DNA of 64,000 nt from Tillus elongatus (lineage: Eukaryota > Arthropoda > Insecta > Coleoptera > Cleridae): assembly GCA_964006375.1 (NCBI GenBank), contig OZ023264.1, positions 177,726,010 to 177,790,009 of the forward strand, in the 5' to 3' direction. The translations under genes and the position numbers were made by a program. Shown piece after piece: positions 1 through 11,862 of this stretch. Within the stretch, counting starts at the first letter, position 1, and every line of letters starts with the position of its first letter. The notes under the pieces are model-generated. The model did not search any database and was not told the origin of the DNA. It worked only from the letters and a program-made list of their open reading frames with translations.

Positions 1-106
1 AATGTAAATATAGCCAATTCATAGTGAACACAATAAAATTAATAAAATCACACCTAATTTATGTTTAACATTATTTTAAAAAATGTTTGTATATATTTCT
101 TCATAT

Positions 107-660
<554 letters not shown>

Positions 661-699
661 GATTGAGTACGAATGGGAGTGAAAAATACTACAAGAAAT

Positions 700-1190
700 G
701 ACTAACAAGCTCCTAGATATGTGTTTAAGCCGTTACTTTCCTTGATTTCGTTATAATATGAGCAAAAAATCTATTGTAAATCGAAATGGTTTTGTGTAAA
801 TTTTAAAACATTGAACAAATGTATTATAGGAGAGCTGCTGGTAGACACATGTCGAGCATAGCTCAGTGGCCTAAGTCCCTGTACATCGGATAATCAAATT
901 TAATTGACTCCTGCATGACGAGTTCGAATCCTAGTTAATGACTTTACTTTTTTCAATTTTTATTTAGTCTCATTTCACTTTACCGTTATCTAATCAGATT
1001 GTTGTTATTCCGATGAATGTTTTGGCGAGTTTTTGTATAAAAAATTATTAGACAAAGAGAAGATGAAAGTTTTCAGACTTAATTCAATTTGAATAGCATA
1101 TCTGGTTGTTTGTTCTTGCCCTAACTTAGTGAAACCGTTCCATATTTAATACAATCGTAGACTTTTCCCGTGGCCTCACAAGTGCTTGTT
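700..1190. other. Intergenic, holds a tRNA-like SINE head
   Basis: AT-rich sequence without a credible gene. A tRNA-like segment lies at about 850-940; otherwise I see nothing interpretable. Confidence 0.5.
850..940 (+). repeat. tRNA-derived sequence (SINE head or tRNA pseudogene)
   Basis: An A-box-like stretch TAGCTCAGTGG (859-869) and a B-box-like stretch AGTTCGAATCC (921-931) are 51 bases apart, the spacing of an internal Pol III promoter. The acceptor stem does not close, so this is a SINE head or tRNA relic rather than a working tRNA. Confidence 0.5.
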
Positions 1191-1193
1191 TTA

Positions 1194-1298
1194 GTTAATT
1201 TTCTTAAACAAAATCATTAACGAGAAGATCCCGACTTTTGAATTTAGAAAAAAATGAGCGCGAACTAGGCCCCCAGAACCCATATCCAGGGTCAGTTT

Positions 1299-1364
<66 letters not shown>

Positions 1365-1900
1365 TCTTAATGCGTCAAAGTCGCGATTTGAAAGTGAAAA
1401 TTTGCAATTTTCAGACAAATAATCTGAAACAAATACGGATTGTGTAGAAGAAATGTCATAATAAGTGTATTTTACAAAGCCTTCAGTTTCAGGTTCAACC
1501 ATCATTTTCCTTCATTTTACTCAAAAATAGTCGGAAAATCTATTTTAAATAGACCCTCCTTCTGATGCTTTGGCAGTAGTTTCAGCTATTGAGTTTATTG
1601 TTTAGTAGTCTATATTTTAGCAAATGTTCGTAGACTTATGAATTTTGAAAAGACTTCTTCAAATGAGCACGAACTAGAACCCTTAAAACCCATATACGGG
1701 GTAAGTTTCAGTTTTTGTCTGTTTACACATATACAGGGTGACGCATTTCTACAGTAAATCTCAATATGTTTGTTTTTATACAAGATACGAGCAAAACTGT
1801 ATATGTTAATTACAGGGTGTTTTGAGCTGCATCTTATAAACTTACTTTTCCATTGAATTATAACGCATGTTGGTAAGGAAAAAAATTGATATCGTTCATC
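1194..1900 (+). repeat. Hairpin/(TA)n repeat family, copy 2 (two joined units)
   Basis: Left block with 'gagaagatcccgacttttg' and 'cccatatccagggtcag', (TA)n at 1301-1362, then the 'cgtcaaagtcgcgatttg' block. A second left block follows at about 1618-1730, but here the (TA)n position is occupied by 'tatacagggtgacgcatt', a mariner-like terminal sequence, not by TA repeats. Confidence 0.75.
1301..1362. repeat. (TA)n microsatellite
   Basis: Pure AT repeat inside copy 2 of the hairpin repeat family. Confidence 0.97.
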
Positions 1901-2362
1901 GTTTTTTAGTTATTTCAATTGTTTTGCAATTTTTCACGTTTTTGGCACATTGCACACATACCACGAATTGTAAAAAGGCGTTTGTACCAATAGAAAGCTC
2001 CATGAAAATGACACATTCAGAGAGATTTTGGTTTGTATTACTCGTCGAAAAAATCAAGCTGCCGTATACAGGTACTCTCAAATATTGGCTGAATTTGAAA
2101 AGTTTTCACAGACATGATTTTAGTGTTTCCGTAGAAATCATTTTTTTGTAACATTTTTGTAAAATAATGGTAATTAATGTTAAATGTTTAGTAAGTTTTT
2201 GTAAATAAAAATTGTCGAATTTTTGTGAAAGATATATTATATACTGTAATATTACTGAAGGCAATTTCGGCCAAAAAAATTGTGAATTTTTGAAAAAAGA
2301 AATTTTTGCAAAATTTCATAAAACTTGTGTTTTCTACTTGGGTCATAGTGACAATAATTATA

Positions 2363-4294
2363 TAGGATGGCGCATTGAAAACGAAACAGACCGATTTGCC
2401 TCCAGAGAATTTTTTTTTAAAGGAACGCTGAAGCACGTCAATTTTAATATTGAGGGGGACATGTTTTGACATAAAACTCAACTTTGTTACATCAACCCCT
2501 TAAGAGTGGTGATAACAACTCTTATATTTTATATAGGGAACATGGGTCGAGTGTTACATCATTTTAAAGCTGTTTATTTTCTGAATTCAGCACACAAATT
2601 TTTTTGGAAGTTTTATCAACTCGTTTAAAAATTATTCACAATTGAAGATGCAAGAAAGCATTTCACTCATTCCGATAAGAAATGTGCTGATAGTCAATGT
2701 TTTGTTGGTTTGTAAACAAAAAATTGACTATCAGAACATTTCTTATCGGAGTGAGACAAATGCGGTTTATTATTTCAGTTTATCGGTCGGTTTGATACTT
2801 GATAGTACTACCGAAAATTAATTTCACAATGGTGTATTCTGTAAAATAAAGAGTTGAGATAGTTAGTCTTTTTTTCAAAAACGATGACTGTGCCAACCGT
2901 ACCGCAAATTTGTTTAATGAACGACATCCGAACAGACATGTTAGCAGAAAATACATTTTGGAGTTAGTTGCAAAGTTTCGACAAAATGGTTCAGTAGCCA
3001 ACAAAAAACGGGACCCTGAACGTGAATTTCCGGTTATAAATGAGACTACCGAGATTAAAGTTTTAGGACAAAATGCTGCAGACCTAACTTTGAGCACGAG
3101 ACAATTGGCCACTGTTTCAAACATCAAAAGAAGAACTATTCAGCGAATATTGAAGCATCATAAATTTCACCCGTATAAAATTCATCTTGTACAACAACTG
3201 AATGAAGATGATTTTGATCGGCGGCTGGAGTTTTGTGAAGTTATGACTGCGCGAATAGCTGATAACGGGAACTTTCTGTTCAATATCTGTTTTTCAGACG
3301 AGTGTACGTTTTTATTAAACTCTACAGTCAATCGTCATAATTGTCGTTATTGGGCAAATAATAATCCAAGAAATTTTCACAGTCCACATTCAAACTCCAC
3401 AGAAATTGAATGTCTGGACTGTCATTTTTGGAGACCGTTTAATCGAACCAATTTTTCTTGATGGCAATTTGAGTGGCGAAACGGATTTGGAGTTACTAGA
3501 AGATATAGTTTACCCTCTACTAATTGACATTGTTGAAAATTATGATCGCTATCAAGAAAATCAATTAGTGTTTCAACAAGATGGAGCTCCTCCGCATTTT
3601 TCCCAACGTGTTAGGGAGTTTTTGAACAGAGAGTTTGCAGAGCAATGGATTGGGCGTAGAGGTGTTATTGAGTGGCCCCCTAGATCACCGGATGTAACTC
3701 CTTTAGACTTTTTTCTATAGGGCCATTTAAAGAGTAGAGTTTTCGCAACAGAACCGGGGTCTCTGGAAGAATTACGACGACGCATTGTTGAAGAATGCCG
3801 TCTAATAACTTCACAAATGCTCCAGAATGTCAGAGCTCGTTTTCAACAAAATTTGTACTTTTGTATGGAAGCTGGTGGTCAACAATTTGAACACTTACTT
3901 AACTGAATAAACATTTTTGAACGTTTAGTTTTTTTTTTTGTTTTTTTTTGTAACGAAAAATTGACTAATTAGTGCATTTCTTATCACAATGAATGAAATA
4001 CGTTATTGTAACTCCAACTGTAAATAATTTTTAAACGAGTTGACAAAACTTCCAACAAAATTAGTGTGCTGAATTCAGAAAAGAAAGAGCTTTCAAGTGA
4101 TGTAACACTCGACCCATGTTCCCTATTTAAAATATAAGGGTTATTATCACAACCCTTAAGGGGTTGATGTGACAAAGTTGAGTTTTATGTCAAAACATGT
4201 CCCCCTCAATATTAAAATTGACGTATATCAGCGTTTCTTAAAAAAAAATCTCTGGACGCAAATCGGTCTGTTTCGTTTTCAGTACGCCATCCTG
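2363..4294 (+). mobile_element. Mariner-family element A (DD41D), long inverted ends
   Basis: About 1.93 kb flanked by TA on both sides (2361-2362, 4295-4296). The ends are long inverted repeats of roughly 300 bp: the left end reads ggatggcgcattgaaaacg and the right end is its complement; both contain 'aaccccttaag' and 'gggaacatgg(g)tcgagtg' blocks. The transposase between them is broken (separate entry). Three further copies of this family occur in the window (16741-18211, 18540-18750, 59126-60490), so it was once abundant. The first base of the end is T rather than the C expected from the CAGGGTGGCGC consensus seen elsewhere. Confidence 0.85.
2830..3905 (+). pseudogene. Mariner DD41D transposase, element A (broken)
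   Basis: Cut-and-paste transposase of the IS630-Tc1-mariner superfamily. Visible parts: helix-turn-helix region (FNERHPNRHVSRKYILEL, then RKLA-like TRQLATVSNIKRRTIQRIL), first catalytic Asp in FSDECTF (about 3296), second in QQDGAPPHF (about 3580) and third in TPLDFFL (about 3710). There are 41 residues between the second and third Asp, the DD41D spacing of the rosa/Visitor-type group. Lesions: a two-base deletion near 3381 shifts the frame, and TGG (Trp) after LDFFL is TAG at 3718-3720. The N-terminal start is also corrupted. All three Asp remain. The C-terminus (QQFEHLLN) ends at about 3905. Confidence 0.85.
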
Positions 4295-4296
4295 TA

Positions 4297-4485
4297 TCTT
4301 GGCAGGTATGTAAATAACTTGAAAAGGTTCGTTGGCCAGGAAAATCGGACCAGTTTTCTCTGGAACTTTTTAAATTTATTTTCAGAAAATGTTTGTATCT
4401 CTTGAAACAACAAATATATTTTAATGAAATGCGGTACATTGTTACTACTATATAGGTTATACTGCCAACTAAATGTCCTTTTAAA

Positions 4486-4576
<91 letters not shown>

Positions 4577-4640
4577 AAATTAAAAACACTTTTACGAAAA
4601 TTTGCTACCATAACGCACTTGCTGCGTCCAGACTTTTTAA
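4297..4640 (+). repeat. Hairpin/(TA)n repeat family, copy 3 (right half)
   Basis: Block 'ggtacattgttactactata' to the conserved terminus 'acgcacttgctgcgtccag' (about 4611-4632), with a (TA)n tract at 4491-4573 in the middle. The terminus contains the small stem CGCA/TGCG. Confidence 0.75.
4491..4573. repeat. (TA)n microsatellite
   Basis: Pure TA repeat within repeat copy 3. Confidence 0.97.
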
Positions 4641-4679
4641 TTTTGATTTATAGCTGCTGGAGGGAAAAGATAGTATGTT

Positions 4680-5130
4680 GATAAAATGGGCCACACTTGC
4701 TATAAAGGGTGAATATTATGCTACATACCGTGCGTACCATTTTATGAATAACCTATGTTGTTAATGTAACTCTTTGACGCTTGACGTAAATATAACGCAG
4801 AGATATTATGTGTGATGAAACAATCACTTATGTAAGTTTTGTTATCTGTTTCTCAATAATAAGGACAAATGTAATACACAATGCTTCTTAATCTTAATCT
4901 AATGTAGAAGCAAAAGAATTACAAGCGAGAGATTTTAGCTTGTAATTTATTTATTTCCAAGCAAACGTTTAAGCGAATTTTCGTACAAAAAGATTGATAA
5001 TGTAAGTTCTCTTATACAGTATTTTTTTTTCATCGTCTTATATGTTGACATTTTTAAAGACCATTTTGTAACTCGTTTCAATGACGTATTGAACTAATGG
5101 ACATACACGCTGTCCCAATAGTGCATCAAC
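4680..5130. other. Intergenic sequence, nothing recognised
   Basis: AT-rich; no coding, RNA or repeat signature I can name. Confidence 0.4.
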
Positions 5131-5139
5131 GTCCTATTA

Positions 5140-5640
5140 AAAATATTTGGAAATAATTTTTGGTAAATTTGAAGACAACCTTCCGAACGCTCCTTTAAAA
5201 AACCTATTCAGAAACATGCCTAGAGCCACCTTGGATGCACAACCAACAATAAACGTTTCTTGTTTACACACCCCCAAAGAAGTTACGGGACCAGGAGTGG
5301 ATTGGGGTGGTGGGCGGTGTAGGTAGTATAAAGGAAATATGACCAGAAATTGCGAAGAAAACAACTTCAAAACTGCATTTCTCACATTTTGAAGCCATAT
5401 CCCCCTTAAACCCTGCCTACACCGCGCACAGCACCCCTATTCGCCACAGGTCCCGTAACTTTCTTGAGGGCTGTTCTCAGGAAATTAGTCTTGTGGTTCA
5501 TGCAACAAGGGTGGTTGTATACATGCGAGAATGCGAGAGGGGAAAAATCGCCACGAAGAAGCAACCCTCCACCCGTTTGTTGCAAGTGGAAGGCTAGAGG
5601 GAGAAAAACCTTAGTTAGAATATATGTAAGTACCCTAGTT
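5140..5640. repeat. Foldback repeat, copy 1
   Basis: Inverted arms: 'aaagaagttacgggacc' near 5277 faces 'ggtcccgtaactttcttg' near 5450, and 'ggatgcacaac' faces 'gttcatgcaac'. Between them is a block shared with 54580-54700 ('ttgaagccatatccccctta'). Same family as the large foldback at 53745-55235 and the fragment at 18930-19075. No coding sequence. Confidence 0.7.
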
Positions 5641-5745
5641 TGAACAGATAAAAGAGAACATACCATAGCAAATACTGTCAAACGATCGCAATATAAGAAA
5701 GAACAATAAATCTACATAACACTAAAGCAAATGAGGTAGATTCGG

Positions 5746-6665
5746 CCCTTTTTTTCTCCATCAGGGTTTTCCGCGGCTTTGCCGCCCCGATAACACTGGA
5801 GCCCATGGCCTATTATGCATGCCCTTAGTCTCTTCACTCCCTCCATTCCAAAATCACTGTGTCTTGAATCAGTCTGCACAGCGATTGGTAGGGTGAAGTT
5901 TTATAATGCTCTGTCTCCGGTCTACACTGACCGTAGATCAGTTGTCTTTTGCGGTCCAGAGCTTTACACTCGCACAAGATCTGCTGCTGGGCTGATTCCT
6001 CCCCCTCGCCGCAGAACCTGCATGCGAGGTCCCCCTAGAACCGCCCCATTTTCTGCAGGTGTTTCTTGACGGCCATGTGTCCTGTCAAGAGACCTGTTAT
6101 ATTTCTGAGCTGTCCTCTGCTAAGATTTAGCAGCTCCACAGCTCTATTTAAACTGGGTTCGTCAGTTATTTACTTCCCATGTCTGAGCCCTGGGCAGTCT
6201 ACCCAGTACACCTTGTGTTGGTTTCTGAACCAGGACTTAATGGCTCCCCTGGCAATGCTCTTTGTCACGCCCAGAGCCGGTCCTGGCCCCTTAAATGGTT
6301 TTGTTGACCCGCTCTTCGCGAAACTGTCAGCTTCTTCACTGCCTTTGACCCACCGAGTGACCCGGCACGCAGATGAGGGTGACCTCATTCTGCCCAGCCA
6401 GGTCGCTCGTCACGTCTCGGCACTCACTCACCAGCCAGGAATTTACCCGTGGTCTACTTAGGGCCTTAAGGGCTGCCTGGCTGTCTGTGGCTATGAGGAT
6501 CCATTTGTTGGTGTAGCCCCTCTTCTTGTTCTCCCGCACACAGTGCAGGATGGCGTACATTTCGGCCTGAAAGACCGTTGCATGGGCTCCGAAGGAAATA
6601 CTATGACTTACCCTCGGTCCTTCCGAATAAACACCTGCCCGTGGTATGGCTGGCGTCTCCTCCCG
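5746..6665 (-). mobile_element. RNase H LINE (I-like), 5'-truncated copy 1
   Basis: Minus-strand 3' part of a non-LTR retrotransposon; its 3' tail is at 5746 (short poly-T on the plus strand) and it is cut off at about 6665. It encodes RNase H pieces AEMYAILHCVRENK, ATDSQAALKAL and SEEADSFAK, then the linker (KVYWVDCPGLRHGK) and the zinc-knuckle tail. RNase H removes the RNA strand during reverse transcription; this domain marks I-clade-type elements. Frameshifts separate the blocks (for example between 6336 and 6390) so no full reading frame remains. Close relatives sit at 22889-23811, 28654-30245 and 49606-51959. Confidence 0.85.
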
Positions 6666-6699
6666 TCTGGTTTTACAATGCTTTTTAGTTTTGAAAACA

Positions 6700-7162
6700 T
6701 TATCTAATTTGGAGATTTTGACTGGATATAATTCACAAAGTTGTCATCTTATACAAGATAAGTTTAAAGTAAAATTTATTATTTTTTCTTTTAGCGAATT
6801 GCTCGTAAAACGAAATTCGTATAATTTATGTGAAAAATATAATTTAGTGTAACATTACTGAAGGCAGTTTATGTACAAAAAATGGTGAATTTTTGTAAAA
6901 GAAATATTCATATTTTTCTTCCATTTTGGTCATACAGCTGTTTGTGAATAATTATATCTTGGCAGGTGTGTAAATAGCTTAAAGAGGTTCGTTGTCCAGG
7001 AAAATCGGACCAGTTTTACTGAAACTTTTAAAGTTTATTTTCGCAAAATGTTTGTGTTTTTTGAAACAACAAAGCTATTTTAATGAAATATGGTACATTG
7101 TTAGTACTATATAGGTTGTACTGTCAACCAAATGCCCTTCTTGTAAAAACAAGACATATATT
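6700..7162 (+). repeat. Hairpin repeat family, copy 4 (left part, LINE inserted)
   Basis: 'caggaaaatcggaccagttt' to 'ggtacattgttagtactata' and 'ccaaatgcccttcttg' match the family; the remaining end of the same copy is at 8476-8535 beyond a LINE, so the LINE at 7163-8475 inserted into it. Confidence 0.65.
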
Positions 7163-7490
7163 TTTTTATATCAACAACACACCACGAGGGCTGACAGCCT
7201 AAATACTATCGTACCGTGGGTGTCGACAAGAGGGAAAGAGGCAACTTGTTAATTCTGGACTTGAAGGTTTGGAGGTTCGAAGGAGAAGGAAAAACATGTG
7301 CCGGCAAGGAATTCCACAGCTTGGAAGTCCTCGGGACAAAAGACCGGGCATAACAAGATGTTCTATGTCTGGTGACCTGGACAGTAAAAGGGTGCATTCG
7401 CTCTGTTCCCCTGGTAGATCTGTTGGGGGCAGCAGGGTGGGGAACTATGGAAGAAAGTTCCTCTGAGCAGTGCCCGTGCAGATATCTATA

Positions 7491-7532
<42 letters not shown>

Positions 7533-8475
7533 CACCAACGGCACGTCGGTGGGCAAGGGATGGCAGCCTTTGGGTGAGGGTAGCGTCATCGATCGTATAG
7601 CAGCGGCATCCCAGATGTCGGAGCAGTATTCCAGGTTTGGCCTTATTTGTGAAGTATATAAGGTATAGAGATTAGCTGGTGACAAGTACTTGCGAGCCCG
7701 GAAGAGGAAACCTAATTTCTTAGAAGCCGCTTCTGCAATTGATGTGACATGTTGGTGCCAATTGAGATTTCGATCTATAAAAATGGCAACAAGTGAAAAT
7801 GACTCATTACTTTGAATAACTTGGTTGTTCATTGTGATGGGTCTAGGGCTGGTGTATCTCTTATTAGATAGAAAGCAAGACTGCGATTTGGTGGAGTTGA
7901 ATTGTACAAGATTTCTACTTCCCCAGTCTAATTTTTTTTTCGAGATCCACAGAGACAGAACCCTCCATGAGTCTGCGATCCTCATCTAATTGGGCTAAAG
8001 AGACAGGCTTAGAATATTGTATATTTGAGTGGAGGGTGCTGTCCTACGCGTAACTGTGAACTGGGTTGGATGTGCTAGAGAGGAGGTCATTCATGTGGTG
8101 AAGAAACAAAGTAGGGGCTAAAGCTGAACCTTGAGGGACTCCGGCATTAATTGGATACAGTTTAGAGGAATGGCCATCCACGACAACAGAAATGCTCGGG
8201 TTGGGGAGGAAATTTGCTGTCCAGGTATAGAGTTTTGGTGGTAGGCCATAGTCTGGAAGTTTATTAAGCAGCGCTGCGTGCCAGACCTGGTCGAATGCTT
8301 TGGGTATGTCTAGAGTGACAATCTGTGATTCACCGTGTAGTTCTATAGACTTGTTCCAAGTATGGGTGACAAAGGAAAGGAGGTCGGCAGTTGATCTGCG
8401 CTGGCGCAATCCATACTGCCTGTCCTGGATTAGACTGTGTTTTTCAAGAAATTTTAGTAATTCGGTGTTTATATA
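7163..8475 (-). mobile_element. CR1/Jockey-group LINE copy A, 5'-truncated, broken RT
   Basis: Minus-strand non-LTR reverse transcriptase. Visible order: RQYGLRQRRSTADLLSF, DIPKAFDQVWHAALLNKL, GVPQGSALAPTLF, then the catalytic region VHSYA* where the first Asp codon of the expected YADD box is TAG (8044-8046), then the thumb (FNSTKSQSCFLSNKRYTS) and the C-terminal tail SKLWNSLPAHVF, ending TPTVR at 7206. A (GA)n tract at 7495-7530 lies in the coding part and reads as SLSLSL. 5' end truncated at about 8475 where it meets the hairpin repeat. Two further copies: 10136-11862 and 36998-40036. Confidence 0.85.
7495..7530. repeat. (GA)n microsatellite within a LINE
   Basis: Expanded GA repeat at a site that has only a short GA run in the two sister LINE copies (about 10449-10462 and 39910-39925). 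Confidence 0.95.
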
Positions 8476-8540
8476 CACATTAAAAACATTTTTACGAAAA
8501 TTCGCTACCATAACGCATTTGCTGCGCCCAGACTTTTATT
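8476..8540 (+). repeat. Hairpin repeat family, copy 4 (terminus)
   Basis: 'ttaaaaacatttttacgaaa' then 'acgcatttgctgcgcccag': the conserved end of the family, separated from its left part by the LINE. Confidence 0.7.
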
Positions 8541-8559
8541 TTTTATAGACAACCCAATA

Positions 8560-9230
8560 TTTTATGTTTTAAAATTAAACAAGATTACTTGCCATATTCT
8601 TAATTATTCTATTTAGACTGGACTTATCTACAAAAAATTTTATAATGAATTACGTTATCCATGAATAAAATGGCAAGATTTTTGTGTGTGAAGAACTTGT
8701 TAAACTTTTACTGTTTATCAGTTTGTTTATTAAAATAAATTATTAGTTTTAAATAAGATAATTGTAAACTTTTATACTTACATTTCGTAGCAATCAATGG
8801 AATTCCCAAAATATGAATATGTGTCAAGGTCAATAAATTAAATATCATAAATTCACCATTTATTAAAATGTGTGTTGATGTTTTGAAACTTATTTCGACA
8901 AATATTTGCTTTAGTTCTGGGACTAGCGTGGTCATCAAAGAAATTTATTTGTAAATAAATTTAGATGAAATACTTTAAGACATGTGGCGCCCTAGAATCG
9001 TAAACATCGCATGGCAGGTCAAGATGCAATAAGCTCAAGTTTTAGTGGTAAAAGTACAGTATTTTTTAGCGAAATTTCGTCGCTTATGCGGAGATCGTGA
9101 CTAATAAGACTTTTCAAAAATTTGTTTAAACGAATGAGAAGTAGGATGTTAAAAACAAAATCCGTAAAAATTTGTGTACCTACTAGATTAAAGTTCTTTG
9201 GGAAAATCTATGCAGTAGATGTCATCATTC
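8560..9230 (-). other. Intergenic; possible exon or LINE relic at 8760-8938
   Basis: A minus-strand open stretch (LKQIFVEISFKTSTHILING) ends next to a perfect donor-like GTAAGTAT at about 8777. It could be a host exon or a decayed LINE endonuclease; neither is supported by a recognisable domain. The rest shows nothing. Confidence 0.2.
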
Positions 9231-9581
9231 AATAGTAAGAAAATTCGAGACTCAGCAAGTGCGGTATGGTAGCGAATTTTAATTAAATGCCCAGTTTTGA
9301 AATCATTCAATTTTCTGTGAAGCTAGAAATAGAATCGAAATTCAATTTTGGCATACAGTAATATCTTTATCAGGGCAGTATGTGGACCAACTTTCAGCAA
9401 AATAGCTTTGTTATATTTTTAAATGCAAATTCTTTTTCAGAAAACATAATTTTTTTTGAAGAACTTGCCTGGCTGGGCCGGCTAATGAACTCGTCTGAGC
9501 TATTAACAAAAGAAAGACATGTGCTACGTTTAATTTAAATCGGTTAATTATTTTTTGAGTCATCGCTTGGATACATATATA

Positions 9582-9813
9582 CAGATGTGCCAATTAAAAC
9601 TTCACACCTGGAAAATATCGGTATAAAAACAAATGAAAAAACAAGCCGAGACACGTCGACTTTATTTTCAAGGAAGAAACAGATAACGTAAGTTTTGGTG
9701 TCTTGGAACCTACCACGTAGACAGGGGCATAAAGTACCCTTACATTTTAAATGGCACTCTATGTTGAGTGACACCGAGATACCCATGCTTGAGGTCGAAA
9801 AACGGGCACCCTG
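9582..9813. mobile_element. Small TA-flanked inverted-repeat element (mariner-type MITE)
   Basis: Starts CAGATGTGCC after TATA and ends GGGCACCCTG before TATA. The ends are imperfect inverted repeats of about 20 bp and the flanks are TA, as for Tc1/mariner-derived MITEs. No transposase. Confidence 0.55.
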
Positions 9814-9831
9814 TATACATGCATACATACA

Positions 9832-9846
<15 letters not shown>

Positions 9847-9919
<73 letters not shown>
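9847..9919. repeat. (TA)n microsatellite
   Basis: Preceded by (CATA)n at 9817-9846; internal to repeat copy 5. Confidence 0.97.
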
Positions 9920-9923
<4 letters not shown>

Positions 9924-10135
9924 AAACAAACCTTAGTTTTGGGTTCTGGTGGTCCAAATTAGAGCTCATTTGAAGACATTTTTACGAAGTTTCACGATAG
10001 ATACTCTAAGAGCGAATTTTTAAAAATAAAAATTCGTTAAAAAACGATTGCTTAAGGATCTCGTGGAACTGGTGGTGGAAGATGAGACTACATCGAAGGC
10101 TTCGATTCGGTCGAAAGGGATTTGAATACCAGTAT

Positions 10136-11862
10136 TTTTTTTATATTTCAACAACACGCCACGACAGCTTACAGCCTAAATACTATCGTACCGTGGGTGG
10201 TCACTTGTTAATTCTGGACTTGAAGCTTTGGGGGTTCGGAGGAGATGAAAAAACATGTGCCGGCAAGGAATTCCACAACTCGGAAGTCCTCGGGACAAAA
10301 GAGCGAGCATAACAAGATGTTCTATGTCTGGTGACCTGGACAGTAAAAGGGTGCATTCACTCTGTTCCCCTGAAATATCTGTTGCAGGCAGCAGGTGGAG
10401 GAACTATGGAAGAAAGCCCTCTGAGCAATGCCCGTGCAGATATCTATAAAAGAGAGAGAGAGGTCATTAACGGTACGTCGGTGGGCAAGGGATGGCAGCC
10501 TTTGAGTGAGGGTAGGGTCACACATGAGAAGTATAGCTCTGTTCTGAATGGAGTCCAGGATAGCGAGTATAGAAGCGGCAGCGGCACCCCAGATGTGGGA
10601 GTAGTATTCTAGGTTTGGCCTTATTTGTGAAGTATATAAGGTATGGAGATTAGCTGGTGAAAGATATTTGCGAGTCCGGAAGAGGAAACCTAATTTCTTA
10701 GCAGCCGCTTCTGCAATTGATGTGACATGTTGGTGCCAATTGAGATTTGGATCCACAGAAATGTCAACAAGTGAAAAGGACTCATTGCTTTGAATAACTT
10801 GGTTGTTCATTGTGATGGGTCTAGGGCTGGTGTATCTCTTATGATATACAAAGCAAGACTGAGATTTGGTGGAGTTGAATTGTACAATGTTTCTACTTCC
10901 CCAGTCTAATATTTTTTGGAGATCCACAGAGACAGAACCCTCCATGAATCTGCGATCCTCATCTAATTGGGCTAAAGAGACAGGGTTAGAATATTGTATT
11001 TTTGAGTGGATGGTGCTGTCGCCCGCGTAACTGTGAACTGTGTTGTATGTGCTAGGGAGGAGGTCATTGATGTGGAGAAGAAACAAAGTAGGGGCTAAAG
11101 CTGAACCTTGAGGGACTCCTGCATTAATTGGATACAGTTTAGAGGAATGGCCATCCACGACAACAGAAATGCTCCGGTTGAAGAGGAAATTTGCTGTTCA
11201 TGTACAGAGTTTTGGTGGTAGGCCATATCGAAATTTTATTAAGCAGCGCTGCGTGCCAGACCTGGCCGAATGCTTTGGATATGTCTATGGCGACAATCTG
11301 GGATTCACTGTGTAGTTCCATAGTTTTGTTCCAAGAGTGGATGACAAAGGAAAGGAGGTCGGCAGTTGATCTGCGCCGACGGAATCCGTACTGCCTCTCG
11401 TGGATTAGACTGTGTTTTCCAAGAAATTTTAGTAATTCAGTGTTTATATACTTTTCCATCATTTTAGAGACGACTGAAAGGAGAGAAATAGGCCTGTAGT
11501 TGCTAGGAAGCGCTTTGGATCCTTTCTTGGGGACGGGTTGTACTCGAGCAGTTTTCCAGTTACTAGAGAATATGCCTCTATTGTAAGATGTCTGAAACAG
11601 ACAAATGAAAGGAGGTCGGCAGTTGATATGCACTGACGGAATCCATACTGCCTGTCGTGGATTAGACTGTGTTTTTCAATAAATTTTAGTAATTCAGTGT
11701 TTATATACTTTTCTTGGGGACGGGTTGTACTCGAGCAGTTTTTCAGTTACTAGGGAATATGCCTGTATTGTAAGATGTCTGAAACAGACGAGTCAGGACA
11801 GGAGCAAGTTCTGGTGCGCATTTTTTGAGAAAAATTGCTGGGATCAATTTGTTCATGATACC
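10136..11862 (-). mobile_element. CR1/Jockey-group LINE copy B, with internal tandem duplication
   Basis: Longer copy of the same LINE as 7163-8475. From its 5' end (11862, minus strand): IMNKLIPAIFLKKCAPEL, LFQTSYNTGIFPSN, VQPVPKKGSKALPSNYRPIS, RRSTADLLSF, then VDGHSSKLYPINAGVPQGS, the catalytic box as SYAGDST (first Asp of YADD changed to Gly), thumb and tail. Several frameshifts. The segment around 11349-11605 is repeated at 11606-11800 with a 66-bp gap inside the second unit, a local tandem duplication. The element sits inside a hairpin-repeat copy whose remainder is at 11863-12507. Confidence 0.85.

Larger units (their letters stand above)
9231..10045 (-). repeat. Hairpin/(TA)n repeat family, copy 5, with nested MITE
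   Basis: Reverse-orientation copy: 'cagcaagtgcggtatgg' near 9257 to 'cgaatttttaaaaataaa' hairpin near 10015. Its (TA)n position holds a 232-bp TA-flanked insertion (9582-9813) and a TA tract (9847-9919). Confidence 0.7.
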
